This document shows positions 1-7,594 of a DNA stretch of 25,704 nucleotides, piece by piece. The DNA is from Thermoplasmata archaeon (GTDB lineage Archaea > Thermoplasmatota > Thermoplasmata > Halarchaeoplasmatales > Halarchaeoplasmataceae), in the NCBI GenBank assembly GCA_007129655.1, contig SKVC01000032.1:1-25704 (forward strand). The letters are read 5' to 3'. The position numbers and the translations under genes were made by a program. Under the pieces are notes generated by a model that was not told where the DNA came from, did no database searches, and was given only the letters and a program-made list of their open reading frames with translations. The stretch's first letter is position 1; each line of letters opens with the position of its first letter.

Positions 1-12
1 ATCGTGATATTT

Positions 13-120
13 CCTTTTCCACAACTCATTTTTATACACAATATCTGCATAGTATCCAGACATAAAAAGTTTTAGGTAGATGGGTGTGCCCGTGTGTATA
101 AAAATGACATGTGGAAAAGG
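13..120. repeat. 28-bp inverted repeat upstream of mcm
   Basis: The arm at 13-40 and the reverse complement of the arm at 93-120 agree at 26 of 28 positions; the mismatches are at 24 and 25. The spacer is 52 bases. Read outward from the centre, both arms start TGTGTATAAAAATGA and end TTGTGGAAAAGG or ATGTGGAAAAGG. Each arm therefore carries a TATA-like stretch followed by a shared GTGGAAAAGG block. The arrangement fits either two divergent promoters with matching operator sites or a pair of oppositely oriented origin-recognition-like boxes. The repeat is certain; the function is inferred. Confidence 0.8.
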
Positions 121-141
121 TCATTTTGGCGGGCACACCCA
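81..141 (+). other. Compound hairpin upstream of mcm
   Basis: Positions 81-92 (TGGGTGTGCCCG) pair perfectly with 130-141 (CGGGCACACCCA), giving a 12-bp GC-rich outer stem. Inside it, 101-108 (AAAATGAC) pairs with 120-127 (GTCATTTT) in an 8-bp inner stem, with the GTGGAAAAG block in the loop. Pairing here competes with the longer 13-40/93-120 inverted repeat, so two mutually exclusive folds are possible. No protein-coding or tRNA signature is visible. It could be a structured 5' leader, a small RNA, a terminator for an upstream gene, or a DNA-level cruciform or binding site. Confidence 0.7.
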
Positions 142-217
142 ATACCGAGTATCACAAGCATCTTTAACTATCTTTCCCGAAAGTAATAAAAAGTGTCTAC
201 ATTTAAGAGGAAAAAGG

Positions 218-256
218 TTTAAAACTAACCCCTCTATTAGCCCTTTTCCCGGAGAT
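218..256 (+). promoter_or_regulatory. mcm promoter and ribosome binding site
   Basis: TTTAAAA at 218-224, preceded by the purine-rich AAAAAGG, is a plausible TATA box with a BRE-like flank. Transcription would begin about 25 bases downstream, near 245-250. GGAGAT at 251-256 is a good Shine-Dalgarno match six bases before the ATG at 263. This decides the mcm start: the in-frame ATG at 80 would add 61 residues encoded by the hairpin region and has no family support. Confidence 0.6.
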
Positions 257-262
257 CAACAT

Positions 263-2347
263 ATGGCAGAGTACACCCATTCCGAAATAAAGCAAAAATG
301 GAAGAAATATTTCGAAGAAGAAAGGTATCCCGAGCTCGTTAAGATAGGTGATAATTATCCTATCGAGAGGTCGATATTAGTCGGATACGAAGAGTTGGTA
401 ATCTATTTCGGAGATGATTTTCCGACCTTCGTGTTGTACAATCCTAAGCTTAGTCTAGGATTGGCCGAGGAGTCGATACTGGAAGTGCTCGGGCCTTCTT
501 ATAAAGATGTGGAGATACACTTAAGATTGGAGAAATTACCGGAGGCGATGCACCGGGAGATACGTAATCTACGGGCCGATGATCTGATGAAATTCATCGG
601 CATCTCCGGTTTGGTCAGAAAGGTCACTGAAGTGCGGCCCCGGATGACAGTCGGCGCTTTCAGGTGCAAACGCTGCGGAGATATGACCTATGTGGAACAG
701 ATAGGTAGTACTATGGAAGAGCCGCATGCATGCGGTTCATGCGAGAAGTCAGCCTCTAAGACAACATTTTTACTACAACTAGACGAATCTGAGTTCGTTG
801 ATTACCAGCACATGGAGGTACAGGAAAGTCCGGAAGGTCTGCGGGGGGGAGACCAACCCCAACGTTTGAAAGGATGGATAGAGGACGATATGGTAGGTAA
901 GATATCTCCGGGAGATAGGATAACGATAAACGGAATCCTCGACGGAGAACCCAAGTCTGGCAGGGGAGGTAAGAATTCCAGAACATATAACATCTTCATA
1001 CGCGTCAACAGTATCGAGATAACACAGTACGAATACCAAGAGATAAAACCTTCAGACGAAGACCTAGAAAAGATAAATGAGATGTCAAACAAAGAGAACT
1101 TATTCAAGTTGATTTTAGATGCTATCGCACCGAGTATACATGGACTCCGAGAGGAAAAGATGGGTTTGGCTTTACAACTTTTTAGCGGTGTACGAAAGGA
1201 GATGCCCGACGGTCAGAGGATAAGAGGAGACATCCATATACTATTAGTTGGTGATCCAGGTACGGCAAAGAGCATGCTGCTCCGGTACATTTCAGATCTA
1301 ACACCAAGAGGGATGTACGCTTCAGGAAGAGGTTCAACCGGTGCCGGTCTAACCGCTGCAGCAATGAAAGAAGAGGTGATGGGTGAAAGCAGATGGACTT
1401 TGGAAGCTGGAACACTTGTCCTTGCAGACAAGGGTATCGCGGCCATAGATGAGATAGATAAGATGAGGCCTGAAGACCGGAGCTCGATGCACGAGGCCAT
1501 GGAGCAGCAGACAATCTCAATAGCAAAAGCGGGGATAAATGCAAGATTGAACTCTAGGTGTTCTGTTTTAGGTGCAGCTAACCCAAAGCATGGGCGTTTC
1601 GAACAATATGAGAACATATCTGAACAGATCGATCTTCCACCACCCCTTATTTCAAGGTTCGATCTTATATTTATCATAAAGGACGTACCAAATAAAGATG
1701 TGGATCGAAATGTGGCTGATCACATATTGAATATACATCAAGAAGGGGAAAAAATCGGAGCCATCAAAGGTTACACACCTGGTGGAGTTCTCAACCCGGA
1801 GGAGACCGGTGGATTCAGCATGGATTTACTTCGTAAATACATCGCCCACGCAAAGCGGATAACCCCCGTTATGACTGAAGACAGTATGAACAAGCTCAGA
1901 GACTTCTACTTGAATATAAGGGGAAGCGGCGGAGAAGAAGACTCTATCCCTATAACTGCAAGACAACTGGAATCGCTAGTAAGACTTTCCGAAAGCAGTG
2001 CAAGAGCACATCTGAGAGATAGAGTCATAACATCTGATGCAGAAAGAGCCATAACAGTGACACGTTACTTCTTAGATAAAACTGCTGCTACAGGGAGCGG
2101 ATATGATATAGATAAGGTCGCTTCCGGTGTATCACACTCGGAAAGAACCGTATTACACAAGGTAAAAGAGATAATCAAAGAACTTCAGGAGATGCATGAA
2201 GAAGGTGCTTCCCAGGAGGATATACTCGAAAAGGGTGCTGATATGGGTATCTCAAGAGAAAAGGTGCATAAAGAATTGAAGAGGATGAGAAAGGGTGGTG
2301 AGATCTATAAGCCAAAAACGAAGGAAGATAGATACCTACTTACATGA
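263..2347 (+). CDS. mcm: Replicative DNA helicase MCM
   Basis: This is the hexameric 3'-5' helicase that unwinds DNA at archaeal replication forks. The 694-residue product has the usual length and no intein. After the N-terminal domain comes a zinc-binding loop (C135, C138, C157, C160) in an OB-fold region, then the AAA+ core with Walker A GDPGTAKS (330-337), Walker B AAIDEID with D396 and E397, and the arginine-finger motif SRF (464-466). The last ~80 residues look like the expected winged helix. The start at 263 is chosen over 80 because GGAGAT precedes it and because residues specific to the longer form come from a hairpin-forming leader. It probably heads an operon: the DUF424 gene begins six bases after its stop. 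Confidence 0.97.
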   Translation: MAEYTHSEIKQKWKKYFEEERYPELVKIGDNYPIERSILVGYEELVIYFGDDFPTFVLYNPKLSLGLAEESILEVLGPSYKDVEIHLRLEKLPEAMHREIRNLRADDLMKFIGISGLVRKVTEVRPRMTVGAFRCKRCGDMTYVEQIGSTMEEPHACGSCEKSASKTTFLLQLDESEFVDYQHMEVQESPEGLRGGDQPQRLKGWIEDDMVGKISPGDRITINGILDGEPKSGRGGKNSRTYNIFIRVNSIEITQYEYQEIKPSDEDLEKINEMSNKENLFKLILDAIAPSIHGLREEKMGLALQLFSGVRKEMPDGQRIRGDIHILLVGDPGTAKSMLLRYISDLTPRGMYASGRGSTGAGLTAAAMKEEVMGESRWTLEAGTLVLADKGIAAIDEIDKMRPEDRSSMHEAMEQQTISIAKAGINARLNSRCSVLGAANPKHGRFEQYENISEQIDLPPPLISRFDLIFIIKDVPNKDVDRNVADHILNIHQEGEKIGAIKGYTPGGVLNPEETGGFSMDLLRKYIAHAKRITPVMTEDSMNKLRDFYLNIRGSGGEEDSIPITARQLESLVRLSESSARAHLRDRVITSDAERAITVTRYFLDKTAATGSGYDIDKVASGVSHSERTVLHKVKEIIKELQEMHEEGASQEDILEKGADMGISREKVHKELKRMRKGGEIYKPKTKEDRYLLT

Positions 2348-2353
2348 GATGAT

Positions 2354-2659
2354 ATGATGGATATAGTTTACAAGACATATGAACAGGGGGAAGACACCCT
2401 CCTTGCTGCGTGCGATAAAGAATTATTGGGTCAAAAGTTTAAAGAAGGCGAGATATGCCTGAAGGTGAAGACATCCTTCTATCAGGGGGAAGAGACTGAT
2501 GAAAAAGGACTCACCAAACTTTTGGAAAACTGTACAATCGCAAATCTAGTTGGCGAGAGGACTATCGAAGTGGCGGTTGATACAGAGTTCGGAAGAGATA
2601 CCGACATCATGATGGTCGAAGGTGTCCCACATCTTCAAATAGTTCGTTTGTTTATATAA
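2354..2659 (+). CDS. DUF424 family protein
   Basis: A 101-residue protein matching the archaeal DUF424 family (COG2412), whose role is not established to my knowledge. Recognisable parts are the N-terminal stretch ending GEICLKV, the central GLTKLLENCTIANLVGE segment, and the C-terminal VEGVPHLQIVRL. It has no signal peptide, membrane segment or cysteine cluster, so it is probably cytosolic. It lies six bases after mcm and five bases before nmd3, so all three are likely co-transcribed; the neighbours suggest a link to replication or ribosome biogenesis, by context only. The ATG at 2354 is followed directly by another at 2357, and either could be the start. Confidence 0.85.
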   Translation: MMDIVYKTYEQGEDTLLAACDKELLGQKFKEGEICLKVKTSFYQGEETDEKGLTKLLENCTIANLVGERTIEVAVDTEFGRDTDIMMVEGVPHLQIVRLFI

Positions 2660-2664
2660 TAGAT

Positions 2665-3705
2665 ATGTTCTGCGTAGAATGCGGTAATGAACCGGAAGAA
2701 CTCCGTGATGGATTATGCAGTGAATGCTACGGAAAGAAAATGCAAGTAGATATTCCAGAGCATCTCAACATAGATGTCTGCCCTTCCTGCTGGTCGGTAA
2801 GAAAAGGAAGCCATTGGAAGGAGCGGCCGGATATGCATTCCATAATGCTCGAGAGGATAGATGACGCCATCTCAATTTCACCTGAAGTTAAAAGATACGC
2901 ATTCCGAGCGGAATTCATCGAAGAGGATCCAAGAAATATCCTAGCAGCCGTTAAAGTAGAGCTTTATTCTGAAGGCATCAAGGTAGAGCGAGAGCTAACT
3001 TCAAAGATAATATTGAAAAAAGATCAGTGCCCAACATGCAGTAGAATTCATGGAAATTATTATGAAGCGATACTCCAAATAAGACCTAGTTTGCGTGAAC
3101 TTACGGAAGAGCAAAAAGAGGAAATAAATTACATGGTTCATAGGGAGGTAGAAGAGAGAAGGGGTGGTGACAGGAGCATATTCATAACGAGTAAACAGGA
3201 GATGCACGGGGGATTGGATTTCTACCTCAGCGATCACGGCATAGCGAAAAAACTTTCCAAAGAGATATCGGAATTATTCGGGGGAAAGGTGACGACCTCA
3301 TCAAAACTCGCCGGAAGAAAGGACGGTAAAAATCTATACAAAATGACTTATTCTGTTAGAATACCTCCATATGAGAAGGGCGACTTCATACGGTATAAGG
3401 ATGATATATATCGCATTCAAGAAATAAGGACATCGAGTGGTCATGTGACTCTTAGACATGTGGAATCCGGTAAAAAGATATCATTAGAACGATGGGAAAT
3501 CGAAGATACAGAGGTACAGGGCGGCGAAGATCTGATAAAAGAAGCTGTAGTCGTTTCGGAAACGGAGGATGAGATAAAAGTGCTGGATCCGGACACATAT
3601 CATACGAAAACATTACTAAAACCGAAAGGATTCAAAAAAGAAGGGGATCATGTAAACATAATCAAAATTGGCTATCGTATTTTTCTCACGGCGATGGAGG
3701 AGTGA
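2665..3705 (+). CDS. nmd3: NMD3 family protein (60S/50S ribosome export-type factor homologue)
   Basis: Archaeal homologue of eukaryotic NMD3, which binds the large ribosomal subunit during late maturation; the archaeal protein is presumed to act in ribosome assembly or quality control. The N-terminus has the typical cysteine pairs: C3/C6 with C18/C21, then C39/C42 with a later C122/C125 (CPTCSRIHG). Next come an alpha/beta core with FITSKQEMHGGLDFYLSD and a C-terminal SH3/OB-like beta-rich region. Its 346 residues match archaeal versions, which lack the eukaryotic nuclear export tail. It starts five bases after the DUF424 gene, and nop5 follows after 46 bases, so it sits in an RNA/ribosome-biogenesis block. 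Confidence 0.92.
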   Translation: MFCVECGNEPEELRDGLCSECYGKKMQVDIPEHLNIDVCPSCWSVRKGSHWKERPDMHSIMLERIDDAISISPEVKRYAFRAEFIEEDPRNILAAVKVELYSEGIKVERELTSKIILKKDQCPTCSRIHGNYYEAILQIRPSLRELTEEQKEEINYMVHREVEERRGGDRSIFITSKQEMHGGLDFYLSDHGIAKKLSKEISELFGGKVTTSSKLAGRKDGKNLYKMTYSVRIPPYEKGDFIRYKDDIYRIQEIRTSSGHVTLRHVESGKKISLERWEIEDTEVQGGEDLIKEAVVVSETEDEIKVLDPDTYHTKTLLKPKGFKKEGDHVNIIKIGYRIFLTAMEE

Positions 3706-3751
3706 TAGTGGGAAAGTTAATAAACGGAAAAACAATGGAAAGTGGTGTACC

Positions 3752-4759
3752 ATGAAAGATAATACAACTATGCATACAACTTGGTTTGGAATCTTTATTT
3801 TAGCCAACGGAGAGATAGTAGACAGTAAATTATTTCCAAAGGACCCTAAAATCTTGGCGAAATTGAAGATGCAGCGTGATGATGATAAAATACTTGAACA
3901 GGAAAAAGAGTTAGCTGAATCAGTAGATGGAAAGCTTTACGTTACATCTCGTAGATTGTCTGAGCTAGGAGAATTTGTTAGTGAATTCCATTTGGACATA
4001 AAACAGGAAGACCATTCCTACGACAAAGAACTTTTCCGAGATATGATGCAGAAACTAGGACGATTGAAGCTAAAAGAACAGTCTGATGCGGGAGAACACT
4101 TGGCGAAGGCTGTCAACACGGTGCAGGACCTCAACGAAACTATAAATCTACTAACGGAACGATTGAGAGACTGGTATGCCGTACACTTTCCAGAATTCGT
4201 GGATAGGTACAAAGAAGATATCGCGATCCATGTATTCAAACACGGAACTCGTGATGAGATCTCCAAAGCGCTAGATTTGAACATCGATAGTACAGGTGAA
4301 GATATATCTGACGAGCAAAGAGAATTCTACCAAAACTTGGCGGAAAACATCGTCCGTCAGAAGGAATTCCGCGATGAGCTAGTAGATTATATCGAGGATA
4401 CAATGGAGAATTCGGCACCAACTATAACTCATCTCACGGGACCACGATTAGGGGCAGAGTTGATAGCACAGGCTGGTTCCCTGAAGAAACTTGCCATGAT
4501 GCCTTCAAGTACCATTCAGCTACTCGGGGCAGAAAAGTCTTTATTCAGACATCTTAAAAAGGGAACTCCACCACCTAAACACGGTTACATACTTCAACAT
4601 CCCTATGTGCATGGTGCGGCCAAGAAAAATCGCGGAAAGGTCGCAAGAATATTAGCCAACAAGATCGCCATAGCCGCAAGGATAGATTATTTCGGTGGTG
4701 AACCTGCAGGAGATAGACTTAAAGGGGAGTTAAAGGACAAATTAAAAAAAATAAAATAA
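3752..4759 (+). CDS. nop5: Nop5 (Nop56/58-like) C/D box RNP core protein
   Basis: Scaffold of the box C/D RNP, which joins L7Ae-bound guide RNA to fibrillarin for 2'-O-methylation of rRNA and tRNA. The Nop domain is plain near the C-terminus: ITHLTGPRLGAELI, then GAEKSLFRHLKKG and PKHGYILQHP. A central helical coiled-coil region precedes it, and a lysine-rich tail ends the protein. I start it at the ATG at 3752, five bases after a GTGGTG Shine-Dalgarno-like block, giving 335 residues; the in-frame ATG at 3668 lies inside nmd3 and would add 28 residues unlike the family. The ATG at 3770 is another option. Fibrillarin, usually the immediate neighbour, is not here; the next gene is convergent. 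Confidence 0.93.
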   Translation: MKDNTTMHTTWFGIFILANGEIVDSKLFPKDPKILAKLKMQRDDDKILEQEKELAESVDGKLYVTSRRLSELGEFVSEFHLDIKQEDHSYDKELFRDMMQKLGRLKLKEQSDAGEHLAKAVNTVQDLNETINLLTERLRDWYAVHFPEFVDRYKEDIAIHVFKHGTRDEISKALDLNIDSTGEDISDEQREFYQNLAENIVRQKEFRDELVDYIEDTMENSAPTITHLTGPRLGAELIAQAGSLKKLAMMPSSTIQLLGAEKSLFRHLKKGTPPPKHGYILQHPYVHGAAKKNRGKVARILANKIAIAARIDYFGGEPAGDRLKGELKDKLKKIK

Positions 4760-4773
4760 AGGGTTTGGGGTGA

Positions 4774-5178
4774 TCAACGTATGCCGCCGGGTATATCCAT
4801 TCCCAGGGCACGGTTTACGTCCGGTCTTTGTGTTCTATAGTAGACAGGTACCGACTTTGATTCTTCCTTTTCGAAGGTTGTACCGGGCCATATCCTAGAG
4901 ATATGTGCAGTCTGTAGATAGACTTCTTTAATTCTCACAGCAGTCCAATCGATGTAACCGGTTATATCTAAAACACTGCCTTCCCCGGGCTCTTTATCAG
5001 AAGATATGTCCTCCCAATCTATGTTTGCGGCGTGAGTTTGGGATATATCACGAAGAACTATCGTAGTTTTATCGAACTCAGAGAGTCTCCCCATGAACGC
5101 AAGGCCATCTGTCATCACCACAACTATCTTTTTATTTTGAAGTTCTTTTAACTTCTTTTCCAGCAGGTTTCCCAGCAT
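4774..5178 (-). CDS. Sm-like (LSM) domain protein
   Basis: A 134-residue protein whose first ~100 residues look like an Sm fold. Sm1 is represented by VVVMTDGLAFMGRLSEFD followed by TTIVLRDI, and Sm2 by VYLQTAHISRIWPG. An insertion between the halves (about 51-75, DWEDISSDKEPGEGSVLDI) is longer than in SmAP1. The C-terminal tail (about 103-134) includes YRTQRPDVNRALGMDIPGG. Sm-like proteins form rings that bind U-rich RNA. GAGGT at 5190-5186 lies seven bases before the ATG and supports this start. It appears to be the last gene of the - strand operon and ends 14 bases from the convergent nop5. The Sm fold is fairly sure; the RNA target is unknown. Confidence 0.75.
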   Translation of the reverse strand: MLGNLLEKKLKELQNKKIVVVMTDGLAFMGRLSEFDKTTIVLRDISQTHAANIDWEDISSDKEPGEGSVLDITGYIDWTAVRIKEVYLQTAHISRIWPGTTFEKEESKSVPVYYRTQRPDVNRALGMDIPGGIR

Positions 5179-5222
5179 GGTTTATACCTCAATTATCTTT
5201 ATGGAAGTGGTACGTATTAAAT

Positions 5223-5693
5223 CTATTCCTTGTTTTCGATAGCGGATGATGCGGTCAAATAAATGGATTTTAATTTACCTTCTAGAACGTTCACACGGAC
5301 CTTCAAACGTGCGTTCTCTTCCTTGAGCTCATCGAAACGTTTGCGAAGCAATGCATTCGGTCCGGAAGTAGCTTCCTTATTTTCGGGTGATACGGCTTCA
5401 ATAGTTTCTGTAGAATAACCTTTGAGATAACCGATAGTTTTTACCTGTACCTCTATCAAATTGTCAAGCTGGATATCGTAATATACACTCTTGCCTTTGA
5501 GTTTTATTATATTTCGATGGAATTCTTTGTCCGCGGTAACTAGGATGTCTTCGTCCTGCATAAGTTCCGCTATCTCCATATCGAGTAACCCTTTATATTC
5601 AATGTCTATATCAGTTAAATTGATCGAAGGTAAAATTTCATCCAACTCTTCCTTTACCTTAGAAGGAAGATTTTCATCCAAAATTATCTGCAT
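5223..5693 (-). CDS. PIN-like (DUF5615-type) protein with C-terminal coiled coil
   Basis: The first ~100 residues resemble the DUF5615/Mut7-C PIN-like nuclease fold: IILDENLPSKV at the N-terminus with acidic D6 and E7, a mid-region D38/E40 pair, and DILVTADKEF with D55, then an R60 that could complete a metal-dependent RNase site. Residues about 115-143 (LLRKRFDELKEENARLKVRV) form a likely coiled coil that the usual ~115-residue DUF5615 toxins lack. DUF5615 genes often pair with a DUF433 antitoxin, but none is seen here. Instead the gene starts four bases after the TIGR02265-like gene, suggesting translational coupling with it. Nuclease activity is inferred from the family only. Confidence 0.55.
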   Translation of the reverse strand: MQIILDENLPSKVKEELDEILPSINLTDIDIEYKGLLDMEIAELMQDEDILVTADKEFHRNIIKLKGKSVYYDIQLDNLIEVQVKTIGYLKGYSTETIEAVSPENKEATSGPNALLRKRFDELKEENARLKVRVNVLEGKLKSIYLTASSAIENKE

Positions 5694-5697
5694 GATA

Positions 5698-6249
5698 TCA
5701 GTCCCAAGTAAGGGTGAATTCTATGTATTCTCCGCCTTCAACAGGACATGCTGTATGTTCGACATCACCCTGTAATTTCAACATCTCTAGATCCTTTTCA
5801 AGACTGCCCTGAAAATAACTGCATATATTTTCGTTTTTAGGAAAATCGTGATATCTCACAACGGCACGATCGTCGTCCCATTCTGCGAGTTCGAGCCTGC
5901 CAAAATCATATACTTGATCCATACCGACTGTTGCCTTTTCCAGTAATTCTTTAAGACCTTCGGCACGAAGTAAGTATTCAAAATGACCGAGATTCTCGAC
6001 TATGTGCTTCCCGATTTCACGGCTTCGATGTGTTTCGTCCGAACCTGTTCCGAATAATTCATCGACAACTTCAAAAAAGTCTAGAAGCAGATCATACTCG
6101 ATCATTTCATTTTGAGAATATTCTCTCTTTACTTTTCCCCTTTTCTTTTCCATCTGTTTCCACATATCTTCAAGACCGGTGATGCCTTTCTTCGATTTAA
6201 CGTAGCTGATCACGTTCAATATGTGGGTCCCTCTTACATGTCTAGTCAT
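5698..6249 (-). CDS. Possible TIGR02265/H-NOX-like fold protein
   Basis: I do not recognise this 183-residue protein with certainty. The start VRGTHILNVISYVKSKKG and the end HTACPVEGGEYIEFTLTW are reminiscent of TIGR02265 and related V4R/H-NOX-type ligand-sensing folds, which open with a helix of this style and close with a Cys-Gly-aromatic-Trp strand. In between, GHFEYLLRAEGLKELLEKA fits helices followed by a beta-rich half. I cannot identify a heme-ligand histidine or the H-NOX YxSxR motif. It lies 28 bases after tiaS and four bases before the PIN-like gene, so it may sense or scaffold for that partner; this is inference. Confidence 0.4.
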   Translation of the reverse strand: MTRHVRGTHILNVISYVKSKKGITGLEDMWKQMEKKRGKVKREYSQNEMIEYDLLLDFFEVVDELFGTGSDETHRSREIGKHIVENLGHFEYLLRAEGLKELLEKATVGMDQVYDFGRLELAEWDDDRAVVRYHDFPKNENICSYFQGSLEKDLEMLKLQGDVEHTACPVEGGEYIEFTLTWD

Positions 6250-6277
6250 CTTTTTAAAGGATATAAATGATACATAT

Positions 6278-7591
6278 TTAACAATATCCCTCCTTACCGC
6301 GACACATACGTTTCAAAGGTTTTGTCAGATGTCTACGAGCTACAACAGGGACTTCGTACCAACCTTCAAGGATTTTTCTTTCCACCACTTCCGTTAAAGC
6401 ATCGTCTTCGTCGCCTTTTGTGCTACATCTCTTACATCGGTATCCTGCATCTTTACCCACGGAAGACATCCTTTTTCCACATGAATCACACTCCGGGTTT
6501 GCGATCTTTGTGATCTTTTTCACTAAATTATTTACCTTCAGCCGTTCTACGTTAACGGTCAAAGGTTCTTCTCGGATACCTCCCCAAAGCTCGATTTCGT
6601 CCCCGATTATCAATTGTCGCACTATACCTCTAAAGCTTTTGGTAGGTTCATAGGCTGCCGCTGTTATCGTTGAACCGTCTTCGGTAACTTCAAACAAAAC
6701 ATGTCCTCCTTCTATGGTAATCGGTGAGGAAGCCACAGAACATCGAATGTGCACGGAAAGGTATGAACGTATATCGCAGATATTCGTATCGCGTATATGG
6801 TCATCTGTACCCTGGTTGGTCAAAAAGATGAGATAACGTTCCGGCTCCTCGCTTTTAATTATACCGAGGGATTTTTTCAACTCTTCGTGCTCATCGCCCC
6901 GGACACCGTAAAGGACGGGACAGGGAGAACTTGGAGCGATGGCCTGTTTGTTCTCTCTATAGTCGAATGTATCAAAGGTGTATTTTGTTGCTTTATCCAG
7001 GGCGATCACTTCGTCTCGGTTTATTCTGCGACTAGTGCCCCAGTTTTCCCTTTTCCGATAGCTTATCAATTCATAGGTACAATCTAATGGAACCCAAGCT
7101 AGTGCCGCCGCCGCCCCGATTATACCTCTGCGATTTCCCATACCCCAATAGCGGAGGTCTAAGTCATCGAGTATATTTGTTACTTCTTCGAGGGTGACTA
7201 TGTCCGTTACACCCTTGTGATATAATCCGATATCGGGACGTATGTTGCCTACCACAACACCGGGATCTGTGCCTTCTCTGTCTGTTTCCGCCCAACTGCT
7301 AACAACATCTATGGTTCTCTGAAAAATATCTTCATCTAAAGCGGATTCACCGTCCCAAAGAGCCGTTTCACCGTCTATTTCACCGATAACATTTTTTTTG
7401 TTTTTTCCGTATCCCAATTCCAAAACAACGGCACCGTTTCCTCTTGTCTTCCATGGTACGTTAGGATTTAACCTAACCAGTCTTGGAAAATCTAGAAGAG
7501 AGAGCTCGCTAAACTCCTTTATCAATTCCGTCGCTAAAAATGTGGTACACATACCGCTTTTTGAGTCTGTATCGTCTATGGCGATGTACAT
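6278..7591 (-). CDS. tiaS: tRNA(Ile2) 2-agmatinylcytidine synthetase TiaS
   Basis: TiaS attaches agmatine to C34 of the CAU-anticodon tRNA-Ile using ATP, letting it decode AUA; it is archaea-specific and essential in most lineages. The N-terminus YIAIDDTDSKSGMCTTFLA is the family hallmark. RLNPNVPWKTRGNGAV and the GNRRGIIGAAAALAW segment belong to the catalytic domains. An OB-fold region follows, and a zinc ribbon (C368, C371, C386, C389) closes the protein. Its 437 residues are normal for the family. It starts three bases after the RDD gene ends, indicating one transcript with it. Confidence 0.95.
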   Translation of the reverse strand: MYIAIDDTDSKSGMCTTFLATELIKEFSELSLLDFPRLVRLNPNVPWKTRGNGAVVLELGYGKNKKNVIGEIDGETALWDGESALDEDIFQRTIDVVSSWAETDREGTDPGVVVGNIRPDIGLYHKGVTDIVTLEEVTNILDDLDLRYWGMGNRRGIIGAAAALAWVPLDCTYELISYRKRENWGTSRRINRDEVIALDKATKYTFDTFDYRENKQAIAPSSPCPVLYGVRGDEHEELKKSLGIIKSEEPERYLIFLTNQGTDDHIRDTNICDIRSYLSVHIRCSVASSPITIEGGHVLFEVTEDGSTITAAAYEPTKSFRGIVRQLIIGDEIELWGGIREEPLTVNVERLKVNNLVKKITKIANPECDSCGKRMSSVGKDAGYRCKRCSTKGDEDDALTEVVERKILEGWYEVPVVARRHLTKPLKRMCRGKEGYC

Positions 7592-7594
7592 AAC

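Noticed and set aside
80..262. 61-residue N-terminal extension of MCM
   Set aside because: It is encoded by the hairpin/inverted-repeat leader, has no family similarity, and a GGAGAT site precedes the ATG at 263.
263..2347. Intein in the MCM ATPase domain
   Set aside because: Walker A, Walker B and arginine-finger spacing and total length are normal, so no insertion is present.
3668..3751. 28-residue N-terminal extension of Nop5 overlapping nmd3
   Set aside because: The basic, tryptophan-containing segment is unlike Nop5, and the ATG at 3752 has a Shine-Dalgarno-like block.
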